Source: Torreya grandis (lineage: Eukaryota; Streptophyta; Pinopsida; Cupressales; Taxaceae). Taken from it: 64,000 bases of DNA. Below the pieces are notes generated by a model that worked only from the letters and a program-made list of their open reading frames with translations, was not told the DNA's origin and ran no database searches. The position numbers and the translations under genes are program-made. Positions within the stretch are counted from its first letter, which is position 1, and every line of letters starts with the position of its first letter. The DNA is taken from contig JARHVA010000667.1 of NCBI GenBank assembly GCA_037957365.1, positions 2,434,001 through 2,498,000 on the forward strand, given 5' to 3'. Shown in pieces: positions 11,075 through 22,689 of the stretch.

Positions 11075-11878
11075 TTATCCTGCTGACATCCAAAATTCAT
11101 AAAAATTTGACAAAACCTCAATAACCAGCTTCCTTTGCTCATTCACACATTTATTGTATTCCATCTCAGTTACTAGAAACTGAACCAACTTAGTCCCATT
11201 ATCACTCGTATTATCATCAATCTCCAGCTTAATCTTCTTCAAAATTCTGACGTCAGCTGGAGTGTTTATGTCATTCTAACTATCTAACCGTTTGTTTGAA
11301 GTAGTTGGATGAAGTTCATGATTGCATTTCTTACAAATTGAAATAGGTTCCTTCAAAATTAATTAATTTGCATCCTAAAATAGGATCTCTCTGAGATGGT
11401 GAGGGTTCATTAGAAATAAAAGGTAGGGCAAGATTAACAAAGTTCTTGGCATGGGCTAATTCAATGCCAAATTGAGTGGTTTCATTAACATGTTTTGGCT
11501 CATTAACATGTTGGATTCTTTCCAAGGTAGGTGATTGAATTAGAAACTAATGCATATTATTTTACAAGTGGTGAGAGGAACTACTATGGGAATGAGTCCT
11601 AACACCAAATATATGATCGTGAAATCCTTTATAACCTTTAGAATTTGCAAGATTGAAGGGAAATTTTTTCAAAACATTCCAGAATTTAGTGTCATCAGCA
11701 TCAAAGTGGATTGACATTTATCACCCCTACTGGCATACCTAGGACCAAATATCCTAGCCCTAAAACCTCCCCTTGGGAATTATCTTTTTGGGTTCTGCTG
11801 ATTCACATTGTTTGAATTTTGGCCCCAACCTCTGTTATCATTACTTCTACTTGATCTAGGTTGATCCCATCTCGACAT
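11075..11878 (-). pseudogene. decayed ORF of unknown family (RGG-like N-terminus, CxxC motif, helical C-terminus)
   Basis: The reading runs from an ATG at 11878 to a TAA at 11075-11077, about 268 codons, with two or three frame changes and a few stops. The N-terminus is rich in Arg, Gly, Asn and Gln (starts MSRWDQPRSSRSNDN; later FPRGGFRARIFGPRYASRG). A middle part is open at 11331-11525. The C-terminal part has CKKCNHELH, a possible zinc ligand set, followed by a charged, probably helical stretch (KKIKLEIDD, TEMEYNKCVNEQRKL) and ends FWMSAG. I recognise no family. It could be a gag-like protein of a lost element or a host pseudogene. No introns, LTR or poly-A tail are evident around it. Confidence 0.45.
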
Positions 11879-11879
11879 C

Positions 11880-14466
11880 CTCTACGTTTTGAAATATATT
11901 TAAATAACAATAATTATTATGACTAAAAAATTAACATGGATTTATTCAATATGAAACCAAAATGTACTTTTATATTAGCAAAATAATCTGTGCACTATCT
12001 ATTGATTGCAACAAAATTGATTGATTTCAACATCTTCAAATCTCAATGTAATATTCCATTTTGAGCACCTAAAAAACCAACTAAAAAATGAAATTATATA
12101 TTCATAATTTTATTTTCACAGTATTCTATCAAATCTTTATGATTTTCTATTCACTATGAGAATATAAATTGAATCAATCCAAAAATTGAAAGTAGGATTT
12201 CCACAAAGTTTTATTTCTTACAAGTATTTCTAAACATAAAACCACATATCTTTCCACATGTTGACCAAGAAACTAAACCATTAGAAAACTTTCATGAAAA
12301 TAAAAATTGAATAACATATTTTCATTGTCATAATTTCAAACAAAAAAACCAGCTTATTATGACTTTTTGAAATACAAACATCATACTATCCCATAAACCT
12401 CAATATGAAACCCTAATAATATCTCAAAAATATATTCTACCACATTCTCTTATCACAATTTTTTGTCTGAGAATCATCTCATATTAAACCTTAACCAAAG
12501 CTTTGTAAAAAGGTTCGAAAATGAAAAATTGATGCGTTTCAAATAAAATATCATTGTATAATATTCAACTAATGAAAACTCAAAATTGAGAAATAACTTG
12601 TTATTCTTTTTCAAGAAAACTATTCTCCATGTTCATTCATTTCCAAAACTTTGAATAAAACTAGAACTATCTATCTGTACCAGCAAATCAAGATTGTCCA
12701 TGAAAATATTTTCATAACATTCTATCCTTTTACTCAATTTTTTTTTGAATCTACCATAATTTCAAAAGATCATATAAAACCTCAAACTTATACGAAACTT
12801 TATGGCTTTAAAATACATAAAAAACCCACATTTCTTATTAAAAAAATCAAAACCTAAACCAAAATGTAAGTCCAATAATATCCTTCATTTTCTCTACAAA
12901 CAAGTTCATCATATTGTATTCATGATATAACCATGTAAACTCTTTTCCTTCAAAACCCATGAATATATGAAAATGTAGAAAGCTACGATTGAAAAATACA
13001 TTTGCATGCTCTAACATAATTCCTTTTTGTCACTTCTTTATGACAAACCAGTAACCATTCAAAGTTTTTTAAATATTCATAAAATAAATAAATAGAGTTC
13101 ATTTTTATAGAAAACCCTAAGTACATGAAATTTTAGTACCCAATATTTAAATATAATAAAATCCTTCAAAACCCAAAACCTCAACCAAGTATTTAAAACT
13201 AAAAAGGTATGTTAAAAACATCTGTATAATATATATACTCATAGAAACTAGACTAATATGCATATTTAAAAATTAAAAGCCTCACAATGTTCAAGAAGAC
13301 CATGCTCAAGACAAACTAGTAAACCAACATATTCTTATCTCATCTTCCATCAAGAATATATCAAAAACTAAAGCCATTTCTTATCCATATCCATGTAAAG
13401 AAAAGATATATTCAATCACTAACTGTGAGCTCATTCAACTTCCCAAAACATACATGCACATACAGGTTTAGTGAAATTTATCATATGCAGACCAGAATCC
13501 ATTTATTTCCATGTAACCAAAAAACTAATCAAAATAACTCAAAATATTCCTCAAAACTTATTCATTTTGTTCACAACATACCTAGATGCATAGTCCTTTT
13601 ATATTTCTACTTGAAATCTCTATCTACAATTCCAAAATCCAAATTGATAGACTAACACTTTCAAAAGAAAGCTTCAAAAAATGATGAAAACCAAGAAAAC
13701 AAAGCTATTTGTAATCAAAATTTCATGATGTAACTACCATACATACATGCACAATTTCCATTGGCTCATCAAAATCGATACTACTACTTAGCATTCTGCC
13801 AACCAAGTTAGTGAATCTATCAAACTTAGCGACTGCCAAAACACTTGCTAAACCTTTAACTAATCTCCATCAATCAAGGCATGTACACCTAGCATTGAAG
13901 TCTCTCAAATTTATAAATAATCTTACTAAATATCAAAGCATCTATCATGCTTGGTATTAACTCACCCTACCAACCAAGTTGTCATGAGGTATGCCAATTC
14001 AACTTACCAACTGATAATTTATTCAATATGCCTTTGGATAATAATAACTTATGTCATGAATCCTTAGTGATAATAACAAACCTTTATGCCTCGAACATAA
14101 GCTTAGTTCATAAACTTTGAAAACAATAAGCATTAAGTGACCATTAGGGATTTCAAACAAGATTACATTAGAACTTAGGATATGAAAATAGGACCTTAGC
14201 ATGATGAAGTGTTAGAAACTTAGAAGCTTTTATATGTTTAATGTCCTTAGGAAATAATTTATCCAATATGAAACCAACCTTGATCATGTTAATATTTCCA
14301 AAATGTTAACTATATTTGTAACTGATCACTGCATGATATTGACTCATCAATCTACCGAGAAACCCATATAAAGCTCATAGTATAATTTTTAAATGAAGTT
14401 CATGATACATAAAATGATGTATTTGATTTAATAATACAAAAAATGCATTACTTCTAAAACTATAAT
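11880..14466. other. AT-rich intergenic stretch without recognisable gene
   Basis: About 2.6 kb, A-rich on the plus strand, with only short frames of biased composition. I see no LTR ends, RT motifs or RNA genes. It is interrupted at 14467-14478 by the LINE-A target duplication and continues at 22026. Confidence 0.6.
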
Positions 14467-14478
14467 AATCATGAGAAT
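14467..14478. other. target-site duplication of LINE-A, left copy
   Basis: AATCATGAGAAT, identical to 22014-22025 after the poly-A tail. Extending outward, the two copies differ only by C/T changes. It dates LINE-A as an inserted unit and sets its 5' boundary at about 14480. Confidence 0.88.
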
Positions 14479-14739
14479 TAAACCGTATATTATAATTAGA
14501 AAAGACTGTCAATCAAGGTATTGACTTGAGTGTAATATGTGTACCTTTGACAACTTAGGGTATGAGAGCAAAGATGGTGTGATCTAGTGGAGGAGTGAGT
14601 GGTGAAAGGAATAATGGAGTGATGGAGAAGGAAAAGCAAAAGGGAACATAGAGTGACAAAAGAAAGTCTTTGGAGGATCAAAAATCTTTAGCTATTCTAT
14701 AATACAAAAAATTGGCTAAATCAAAAGGTAAATTGGGGG

Positions 14740-16130
14740 GTAATCATGGCAAGAAAGATCATTGAAAGATTTTAGATGCAGTGATAGAGGAAGATAAGGA
14801 TTGGTGGGTTGAGGAGGCAAGCAGGGGTAAAAGTGGTAAAAAATGGAAAGGTAATAAGTTGGGCTAGCATCTTTAAGAGCCAAATGTTTTTGACAGTAGT
14901 AATAAATCGATAGAGGATCCAGAGAATCGGCTGAGGGAAGAAGCCTTATTAAAATCCCCTTATGAGGAAGAGGGTTTCAAGAGACCAGTTGATAAGGAAC
15001 CTAGTTTGGGGGCATCATTTGAAGAGGAAGAGAGTAAGGGAAAAGCTAAAACCCTTGATTGGTCTTTAAACCAATTTAATGCTAAGATTTAGTTGTTATC
15101 TGACTATGCCTTTATCTACAAATGTGTTGGTAAATGGCTGACGATTGGAGCCATTGATCTCTAGGTTAAAGAGAAATGGGGTAAGGATGTGAAGGTGAGT
15201 TTTTTACCAAGAGGTTTTCTTGTGGCAACTTTTATTTCTAAAAAGGATAAAGATAAAATCCTTAAGGTTAAAAACTGGTCACTAGAAGGTTTGGGAATAT
15301 CAATTTAAAATTGGAGCCCTAATTTCAACCCCTTAAAAGCTAGAAAGGGGAGTTACCCTACCTAGGTAAGATTTTATGGTCTCCCTCTAGAATACTGGAG
15401 CATACATTTTCTAGATGCTTTATGAAGTTTGGTGGGGGGATGGTGGAGATTGATGTGGTTTCCTTAAAAGGTGAGAGAATGGCATATGTAAGGGTTAGGG
15501 TTAAAATAGATTTAGATATTGAGATTCTAGAATTTATTATGATCAAAACAACAGGGAGATAATGGCATCAAAGAATAGATGTGGAAAATATTCCTTTTAG
15601 ATGTTATGGCTATCATTAACTAGGGCAGATTTAGAAATATTTTAAGATTAAAAGGATCCCTCTTCAAACCAAGTCTATTAAATTTGGCCCATAATGGATA
15701 GTACATTAGGCTTCTCAAGAAAATAAGAAGTCTTTGAAAATACTAGAAATAGAGGCTTTAGAGTAAATTTTAGAGAAGACTATTGGAGATAGTCATTCAG
15801 ATAAAATTAGGTTAATAGAGGACATTTTGGTTAAAATTAGTACCATTAAATTCATTTCTCTAGATTCTATGATTAATTAATGTGATTTTTTGGAGCAAGA
15901 ATCACTTAATATTAGAGAGATGGTTTTGAAGAATCAAGTGGTCCTAGAAAGCAATATGAAGAAGGGATTAGAGGAGAAAGAGCAGCCAACCCCCAATACT
16001 GAAGAGGAAGGTTCATATTTTGAAGAAGAGGTAGAAGAGGATTATGAAGGAGATTTAAATTCCAATAATTTTTATCAATAGAAAAATATAAGAGTAAAAT
16101 TTTTAAACCTAATTGGGGTCTGAACATCAA
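14740..16130 (+). pseudogene. LINE-A ORF1 (DUF4283 plus zinc knuckle, decayed)
   Basis: Plus-strand translation between about 15060 and 15650 follows the plant LINE ORF1 pattern: WSLNQFNAKI, then the DUF4283 core FYGLPLEYWS, KFGGGMVEIDVV and ERMAYVRVRVKIDLDI. It ends in a degraded knuckle, CYGYHxLGQI, where CxxCGxxGH is expected. The Trp before VRFYGLP is TAG. The tail around 15890-16081 is highly acidic (EEEGSYFEEEVEEDYEGD). ORF1 proteins bind the element RNA. Start and end are approximate. Confidence 0.8.
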
Positions 16131-16250
16131 AAAGGGGAGGAAAAATCATGCAGAACATACAAAAGGTGAAGTCTTAGCTGGAACTCAAGGTATTTTGGGA
16201 GGTTTTCTAGATGTTTCAAAATGAGGGGTGAAATTCCCTTGTATATCAAT

Positions 16251-17050
16251 ATGAAATTAATATCTTGGAATGTTAGGGGCTTAAATTCCTCTAACAAAAG
16301 GTGATTTGTTAAGCACCCTTTAAACTTAGAAAGACCAGGCTCTTTTTGCTACAAGAAACTAAACTTAGTAGAAGGGAAGAAAAAGGTTGTTTAAGTTGGT
16401 TAGGTTAATGTTGGCAAGGGGCCTTTGTGCAAGCTCAGGGCACTACAGGGGGTCTAGCCCTCATATGATCTCCTTTTTCTATCAAACTTGATATTTGGCT
16501 TCTAGCCAATTTTGGCAAATTGGTAAGATTTCTAGCTTTTAGTCAGATCTTCAATTTTTGTTGGTTAACATTTATGGTCCATAAGGGGGTGATCTAAAAT
16601 ATTCCCTTTAGGATGAGATTTCAACCTTTCTTAAATATTTTTAGTAGAAAAAGGTGGTTTTATGGGGTAATTTCAACATCATATCGAGTCAGAAGGATAA
16701 GCAGGGAGGTTTATTTTCTATCTCTTAGGCAAGTTAGGATTCTGGTCTTTTTTTAGAATAGAATGATTTTGAAGATATTTCTCTAAATTCAGGTGGGTTT
16801 ATTGGGAACAATAAATAGTTTAGTTGGGCAAGGAAAATATTTTGGAGAGATTGGATAAGTTTTTTCCTCTTCTAATTGGTTTTGAAGTAGTAGTAAATTG
16901 GATTGTTGGGTCACTCAACATTTGAGGTCTGAACACCTTCCAATTATTTTGACTGTTAATCCTAATGCTCCTCCTGAAAGATGCCCTTTTAAATTTGAAC
17001 TCATGTGGATGCATGATGGATCCCTTTTTGATTTGGTAAGAGAGTGGTGG
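16251..17050 (+). pseudogene. LINE-A ORF2 endonuclease domain (decayed)
   Basis: ORF2 can start at the ATG at 16251 with MKLISWNVRGLN, the exonuclease-endonuclease-phosphatase signature of L1 proteins. Further on GNFNIISSQKDKQGG matches GDFNxI..xDKxGG with the key Asp changed to Asn by G-to-A. The segment NPNAPPERCPFKFELMWMHD near 16960-17020 is the conserved link before the RT. Stops and frame changes break the frame. The domain nicks target DNA for priming. Confidence 0.85.
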
Positions 17051-17399
17051 ATAGATTGTCTAATACCTTAAGGTTCAAAAATGGTGCAAATGTCTAAATG
17101 ACTCAAGTTCTTAAAGGAGAAACTAAAATGTTGAAACCAAGAACACTTTAAGAATATGTTTCAAGAGAAAGATAGGAATGAATCTGAGTTAAAATATTTG
17201 AATGAGAAAGTGTTTAATTTTGGGATAGATGTGGCATACTATCATTTAGAAAAAGTTCTATGTAGTAAGTATGAAGAAATTCTTTGTAGGGAAGAGATTT
17301 ACTGGAAATAGAAATCAAGAGAAAGTTGGCTTAAATAAGGTGACAAAAATTCAGCCTTTTTTTATCAATCGGTGAAAGCAAGAAGAAAAGTGAATATAA

Positions 17400-18390
17400 T
17401 CACTCAAATTTTTTTAGGGCAACATATGGCTTTGGACTCCCCAGAGGAAATTAGGAAGGAAGCAGTCTATTTCTTTTAACACTTATTGAATGATGAAGCT
17501 AATTCTAATTTGTTGGTTCATAATGATTTTCTTTAGTATATTCCAAAAGTAATTTCTCAAGATATGACTGAGAAGTTGTTGGCCCCTTTTTCACTTGAAG
17601 AAATTAGAAAAGTGGTATTTTATATGGTCAAAGATAAATATCTAGGTCCAGATGGTTTTTCAGCAAATTTATTTAAATCTTTTTGGCATATAGTGGGTTT
17701 GGATGTATTGGAGATGGTGGAAGAATCCAAGATTAAGAGGAAAGTGCAGCCAAAAATTAATACAACCTTCATCTCCTTATTTCCAAAAGGTGAGGCATAG
17801 GATTATTTTTTGGATTTTAGACCTGTGGCTTTGTGTAATAATATCTATAAGATAATATTAAAAGCCATCACTAAAATAATGAAACCTCTTTTGGATAATA
17901 TTATTTTTGGTGAGCAACCCAGTTTTGTACTAGGTAGAAGCATTCAAGAAGGCATTATTATTGCTCATGAAATCATGCATTCCCTAAGTCATAATCATAA
18001 AAAATTCATGATGATAAAATTGGATATTAGTAAAGTATATGATTGAGTCAATTGGAGATTCTTGTTCAAGATTCTTTTTAAATTTGGCTTTAGTAAAGAT
18101 TGGTGTGATTGGATATTCATCTATGTCTCAAATGCTAAATTCTTTATATTAGTGAATGGGAATCCTTCTAGATTCTTTAAAATTTTAATAGGTTTGAGGC
18201 AAGGTGATCCTTTATCACTTTTTATTTTCATCATCATGGCTGAAGCCTTGGGAAGAGATATAAAATTAGTGCAAAATAGAGAAAGATTATAGGGCTTACA
18301 AGTAGTGGATAACTTTGATTGCCTTACTCATCATTGATTTGTAGATGATACTTTTCTATTTTGAAAAGCATCAATTGAATAAGCTAAGGA
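17400..18390 (+). pseudogene. LINE-A ORF2 reverse transcriptase (decayed)
   Basis: Nearly one frame from 17564 to 18400, broken only by a few stops. It shows KYLGPDGFSANLFKSFW, then ISLFPKGEA, DFRPVALCNNIYKII, EQPSFVLGRSIQE, KLDISKVYD, GLRQGDPLSLFIFI and the catalytic FVDD at 18338-18349. In the DISKxYDxVNW motif the usual Arg is TGA, as expected from CGA. Most stops here can be explained by one transition. Confidence 0.93.
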
Positions 18391-18399
18391 ATTTAAAAG

Positions 18400-19640
18400 T
18401 ACCTTGAGAGGATATGAAGCAACATCTAGGCAAAAAATATATGAAGGTAAGTCAAAAATCTATTTTGTCAATTATGATCAAAGGGTTGAAAATAATTTAA
18501 GCAAGATTTTGGCTTCAAAATTGGGAAACTCCCAAGTAAATATATTGGGCTTCCTTTTTTCAGAGGATCTAGCTCTAAATCAATGTGGAAGAATTTAGTG
18601 GATAGATTTAAAGCTTGTATTAGTTCTTGGAAAGGAAGGTGGCTCTCCTTAGCAAGAAGAATTACTTTGGTTAAGGCTATGTTAAGTGTTCTTCCAACAT
18701 ACTATTTTTTGGTGCTTTCCCCTCCAAAGCATATCATTAACTTCATGAACAAAATCATGAGAGATTTACTTTGGCAAGGCTATGGGGAAGACAAAAAAAT
18801 TACTCTAATGAAATGGGAGAGTTTGTGTAAGAGAAAACAAAAAGGAGGGGCAGGTATAAATAATCTCTCTCTGCAAAATTTAGCTCTAGGAGCTAAATTG
18901 GTTTGGCAAATGATTTCCAATGCTGGAAGATTAAGGTGTAGGCTTCTTAGAGAAAAATATATTGATTTAGATTCTCCCAAAATAATAGTTTTGATAGAAG
19001 ATCCCCCTAAAGTATCTCATATTTAGAATTTCATGGTGGAGTACAGATCGATGATTAGATAACATGTCTCTTAGATGGTTAATAATGGTAGGAAAGTGGT
19101 GTTTTGGATGGATTCTTGGAATGGATTTTAGCTTATAGTAGATGAGTTTACTAACATTCAGATTAAATATTTTTTGGAAAATCATTGGGGCATATCAGTT
19201 AGGGATTATGTGGCTTAGGATTCTAATTCTAGCAAAGTAGCTAGTAGTTGGAAAAATTGTGTCTTTGGAATCCTATCTTAAATTAAGAAAAATCTTTCTT
19301 AAAAATCAATAAGATCAACTTCATTAGATTAGAGCTAAGATAGGTCACTATTTGGTCAGATTAGGCTATCAAATGGTAGAATTAGAAGATGATGCTTTGA
19401 GCTGGGAAAATTTTCTCTATTGGAATAAAGAGGGTTTACAAAAAGTAGGGGATTTTTCTTGGTTGGTGGTTCATGGATGCATTTTGACCCAAGATCATCT
19501 AAGAAAGATTGGGTTTATTGGTCAAGGTGTTGCCTTTACAAAGAAGAGGAAGAAATGATAGATCACTTGTATAATTGTACCTTTGCTTGATGCTGTTAGG
19601 TTTGGCTATGTAATAGGATTAATTGGCTTTAGGCATGGCT
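18400..19640 (+). pseudogene. LINE-A ORF2 post-RT and zinc-binding (zf-RVT) region (decayed)
   Basis: 18583-19026 is open and encodes the usual block after the RT: SWKGRWLSLARRITLVKAML, then LPTYYFLVLSPPKHI, DLLWQGYGEDKKI and GGAGINNLSLQNLALGAKLVW. Near 19440-19620 WLVVHGCILTQDHLRKIG is followed, after a frame change at about 19530, by CLYKEEEEMIDHLYNC. That is the zf-RVT pattern with Cys, His and Cys ligands. Confidence 0.88.
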
Positions 19641-19799
19641 AGAAACTATTTTTTAAGTCTTTAAATCTTGGCCAAAAGATGATGTAAATAATTCTCTTTA
19701 TAGATTATGGAGATGTAGTCCATCTATTTTTATCTAGATGATTTGGAAGGAGAGAAATGATCATATCTTTGAAGATAAAGAGCACCTATTGCTTATGAT

Positions 19800-20430
19800 T
19801 TTATAAGATATTGAAATGGCCATTTCTGAAGTAGTGTCATCTCATTTTCATAGAAATAAAGGTATGCTTTCACAATGGGATATGCAAATATGTGCTGAAT
19901 GGAAATATATTAAAATTGCTCTCATTAAGGGGACAATGGTAGATAAGAAAAATAAGAAAAAAAGAAAAGATGTAGCTTGGATTCCACCTAAACTCAATTG
20001 GTTCAAACTAAATTTTGATGGATCTTGTAGAGGAAATCCAGGAGCCTTGGGGGTAGGTTGTGTAATAAAATATTTATCCCTCAAACTTTTTGATGGCACA
20101 AATAATGAAGCTAAAGCCCAAGCCTTAGTAGTAGGGGTTAATCTGGCTTTAGAATGCAAAATCACTTTTTTATAAATTGAAGGGGACTCATAGGTGGTGA
20201 TTCAAGATTTGCCCAATTTGAGGGCAAAATCTTAGAAGATCAAAAATATTCTAGATGTTATTTAGCCCAAGTTGGAAGCTTTTATAGGTTGTAATTGCTC
20301 TCACTATTTCTAAGAAAGTAATAAAATTGTGGATTTTTTGGCAAATGTGGCAATTGATCAAAGAGAAGAAGAAAGGAAGGATAATATCAGTAATAGATGG
20401 GTAAATGGCATGAATTTCAACTAGATTGAT
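19800..20430 (+). pseudogene. LINE-A ORF2 C-terminal RNase H (plant type, decayed)
   Basis: Translation from 19960 gives WIPPKLNWFKLNFDGSCRGN with the first catalytic Asp, NNEAKAQALVVGVNLAL with the catalytic Glu, IEGDS with the next Asp, and IVDFLANVA near the end. This is the RNase H (RVT_3) domain of one group of plant LINEs. The Gln after EGDS is TAG. LINE-C in this window lacks such a domain, so the two families differ. Confidence 0.9.
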
Positions 20431-21095
20431 TTTTAATTAGCTTCTTGCAAATTTTTGATGTTTTTTTAGGGCAGCTTGGTTTTTTCCTAACATAGGATAA
20501 TGTCTTCAACTTATGTTTTAGTTTTCCTAAAAACATTTAATTACTCAGTGGTTGGTATTTTAAAATATTTTGAAAAAATTATTTTAAAATAAAGATTGTT
20601 GGATTTTCTCATAAATAAGAAAATCTTGATTTTATATTTACAAAGGACAGATTGCTCATTGGGCCATCTTCTCCTTCAGGTGGAGTTAATGACATAGGGA
20701 AAAGCATGTGGAGGGGTTTTTGATGGTGCAGGTCTCTCAAGATTTAAATGATAGGATAGGCCTTTCCATTTCATGATGGATTTTCTTGATTCTTCATCAA
20801 GGGAATTTATTGTTTTGGATGTCTCAATGAGAGTTATTCTTGTAGGGTGGTTTTTTTGGCTTTGTTTGAATGTGGAATTTTTTTTTCTAGCTCAAGGGAA
20901 GGATGGATTGTTTTAATTTTGAATCGATAGGTTAGCCACTAGATTTTGAATGTGTAAAGAGTAGGGAGATGGGCTTCATTGAGTTAGTTTTTAGAACACT
21001 TTTTTTCAACATTTTTGGATTCTAGCATCAGAGGTGGCAAAGGCAATTAAAAAGGTGTTAGGTTGGGATATATTAGTTGATAATAGGAAATTTAG

Positions 21096-21554
21096 GGTGA
21101 ACTCAGACCTGGATTATCTCTTCACGTCAAATCTATGCCTGATAGGGATAAAATTCAAGTAATAGTTTAATTTTTCATTTGGCCAGAGAATCAGTTGGAG
21201 TTGCTATCAAAAATGGATGCCCTACCTCTCAGGTCTTTTCCAACTCTTCCATTTTTTGAAAGAGATTTTATGGGTTTTATTCCTTTGCCCATCTTTTGAG
21301 ATATGAATTCCCATTTTATGGCTTTATTAGAATTTTCTAAAGATGTGGAGGCCACATGCTCAGCCCAAATGGATTTTTTTGAGAAATAGGGGGTTAACAT
21401 GCCAGTTATTAAAGATTTGTTGAATCCCATTCTAGGTCTTGAAGAGTGGAGGGCACTAGGGCATTCTATAGAAAGGGTGAAGGCCATTAAATGGATGGAG
21501 AAAGACATTATACATGGCTCATTCAAATCTCCACCTTGGTGGAAGGAGAAGTAG
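21096..21554 (+). pseudogene. LINE-A downstream ORF after RNase H (unknown family)
   Basis: An ATG at 21213 and a TAG at 21552-21554 enclose 114 codons with only two internal stops, TGA and TAG, both explained by one transition (CGA, CAG). It starts MDALPLRSFPTLPFFERDF and ends SFKSPPWWKEK. The same frame extends upstream to about 21096 with one more TAA (PDRDKIQVIV, then FFIWPENQLELLSK). It lies between RNase H and the poly-A tail, where plant LINEs usually have a non-coding 3' UTR. I do not recognise it. It may be a captured exon or an extra element protein. Confidence 0.45.
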
Positions 21555-22000
21555 CTATAGTAATGCCATGATCTTGGGTGGGTTCAGAAGCACCTGATCT
21601 TCTCTTCAGTGAAGCAGTCGGTAGGCGAGTCAGTTGGTAGGAAGATAGCTAAGACTAGTTTTACATTGGAATGGAAGGGGAAGGAAGTCTTGGCATCTAG
21701 AGGACATGGGTCTGGTCAGGCAATAAAATTAGGCAACTTATTACCTAGAAATGGTAGAATGATTGAATTAGTAATTTTGGAGTAATATGTTGTAGCATGT
21801 TTGGTTTGTTTCTATTTTGTTTATCAATAATTGTTAATAGTTGATAAAATATTCATTATCTATTATGGTTTTGTAAAAAACCTTGTTTGTAAATCTTGGT
21901 GGTCTTATGCCTTAACATGGATAAATGTTAAGCCATATTGTATAAGTTCTCGATTTTTTTTGTTGATAGGGCTAGGGACCCAGTAATTCCTTAGTATCAA

Positions 22001-22025
22001 TCCAAAAAAAAACAATCATGAGAAT
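22001..22025 (+). other. LINE-A poly-A tail and right target duplication
   Basis: Nine A residues (22004-22012) follow TATCAATCC, a typical plant L1 3' end. After one C, AATCATGAGAAT (22014-22025) repeats the left duplication. Confidence 0.9.
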
Positions 22026-22590
22026 CCATTTATATGCTTGTAATTGAAAATGAAATAACATGAAAACATTATAAATAATTAATATACCACTTCTATTTCT
22101 CCCAAACCATATTGCACATTGAAAAATGAAAATACCAAATTAGTCATCGCAAACTACTACTGGCGAATGAAACCTAATATGAAATCTATATAATACTTAG
22201 TTGAAGATCAATATAAATATATAAATTCATCATGATAATCATATAATTATTTCAACCATAAAACATAACATTATTTCAAACTAAAAAATGTTGTACTATC
22301 ATCTGAATAATCAACTGAAAAATAAAATGATTAATCACAAATATTTAATAACATAAATACATAAGCATATTTTATTCATTCATCCATTTATGCTTTTTGA
22401 AGCCACTCAAAATATAAATATGAATTCATAAATAAATCATCATCAACTTATGTAATTGAAAATATGTATCAAATATACTACTAATTGACTAGGTCCCTAA
22501 CATAATTTTAAACTTTATGACTGAGTCATCTCTATGGCAGAAAAGTATTAGTTTTAAAAAAATTGAGGGGGTGTGAAAAATAGGTATAAC
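22026..22590. other. AT-rich flank between LINE-A and LINE-B
   Basis: Continuation of the DNA left of LINE-A. Near its right end a purine run ending GAGGGGG is followed by TGTG, and AACA comes just before LINE-B homology resumes at about 22590. This resembles an LTR-element junction, but I cannot prove it. No coding seen. Confidence 0.45.
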
Positions 22591-22689
22591 AAAACCTAGC
22601 ATAAAGAGTAGTAGATATGATTAGTCACAATCACTTTTGAGTAGATTTAAAATTATCTTAATAATGATAAGGGTTTAGTAACCTAATAC

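Larger units (their letters stand above)
14480..22012 (+). mobile_element. L1-type LINE (LINE-A), near full length, decayed
   Basis: A 7.5-kb unit bounded by a 12-bp target duplication and ending in nine A residues. It contains a DUF4283/zinc-knuckle ORF1 and an ORF2 with endonuclease, RT, zinc-binding region and RNase H, followed by an unusual 1.5-kb 3' region with another ORF. The order and the plant-type RNase H place it in the plant L1 clade. Many stops replace Trp, Gln or Arg codons. 14480-14740 shows no coding and would hold the promoter and 5' UTR. Confidence 0.93.

Noticed and set aside
10854..11102. 82-residue open frame with an Ile-Tyr run
   Set aside because: It is the translation of the (AT)n tract and its flanks.
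19848..20165. 105-residue minus-strand frame over the LINE-A RNase H
   Set aside because: It is a shadow of the plus-strand RNase H coding sequence, which has the catalytic motifs.
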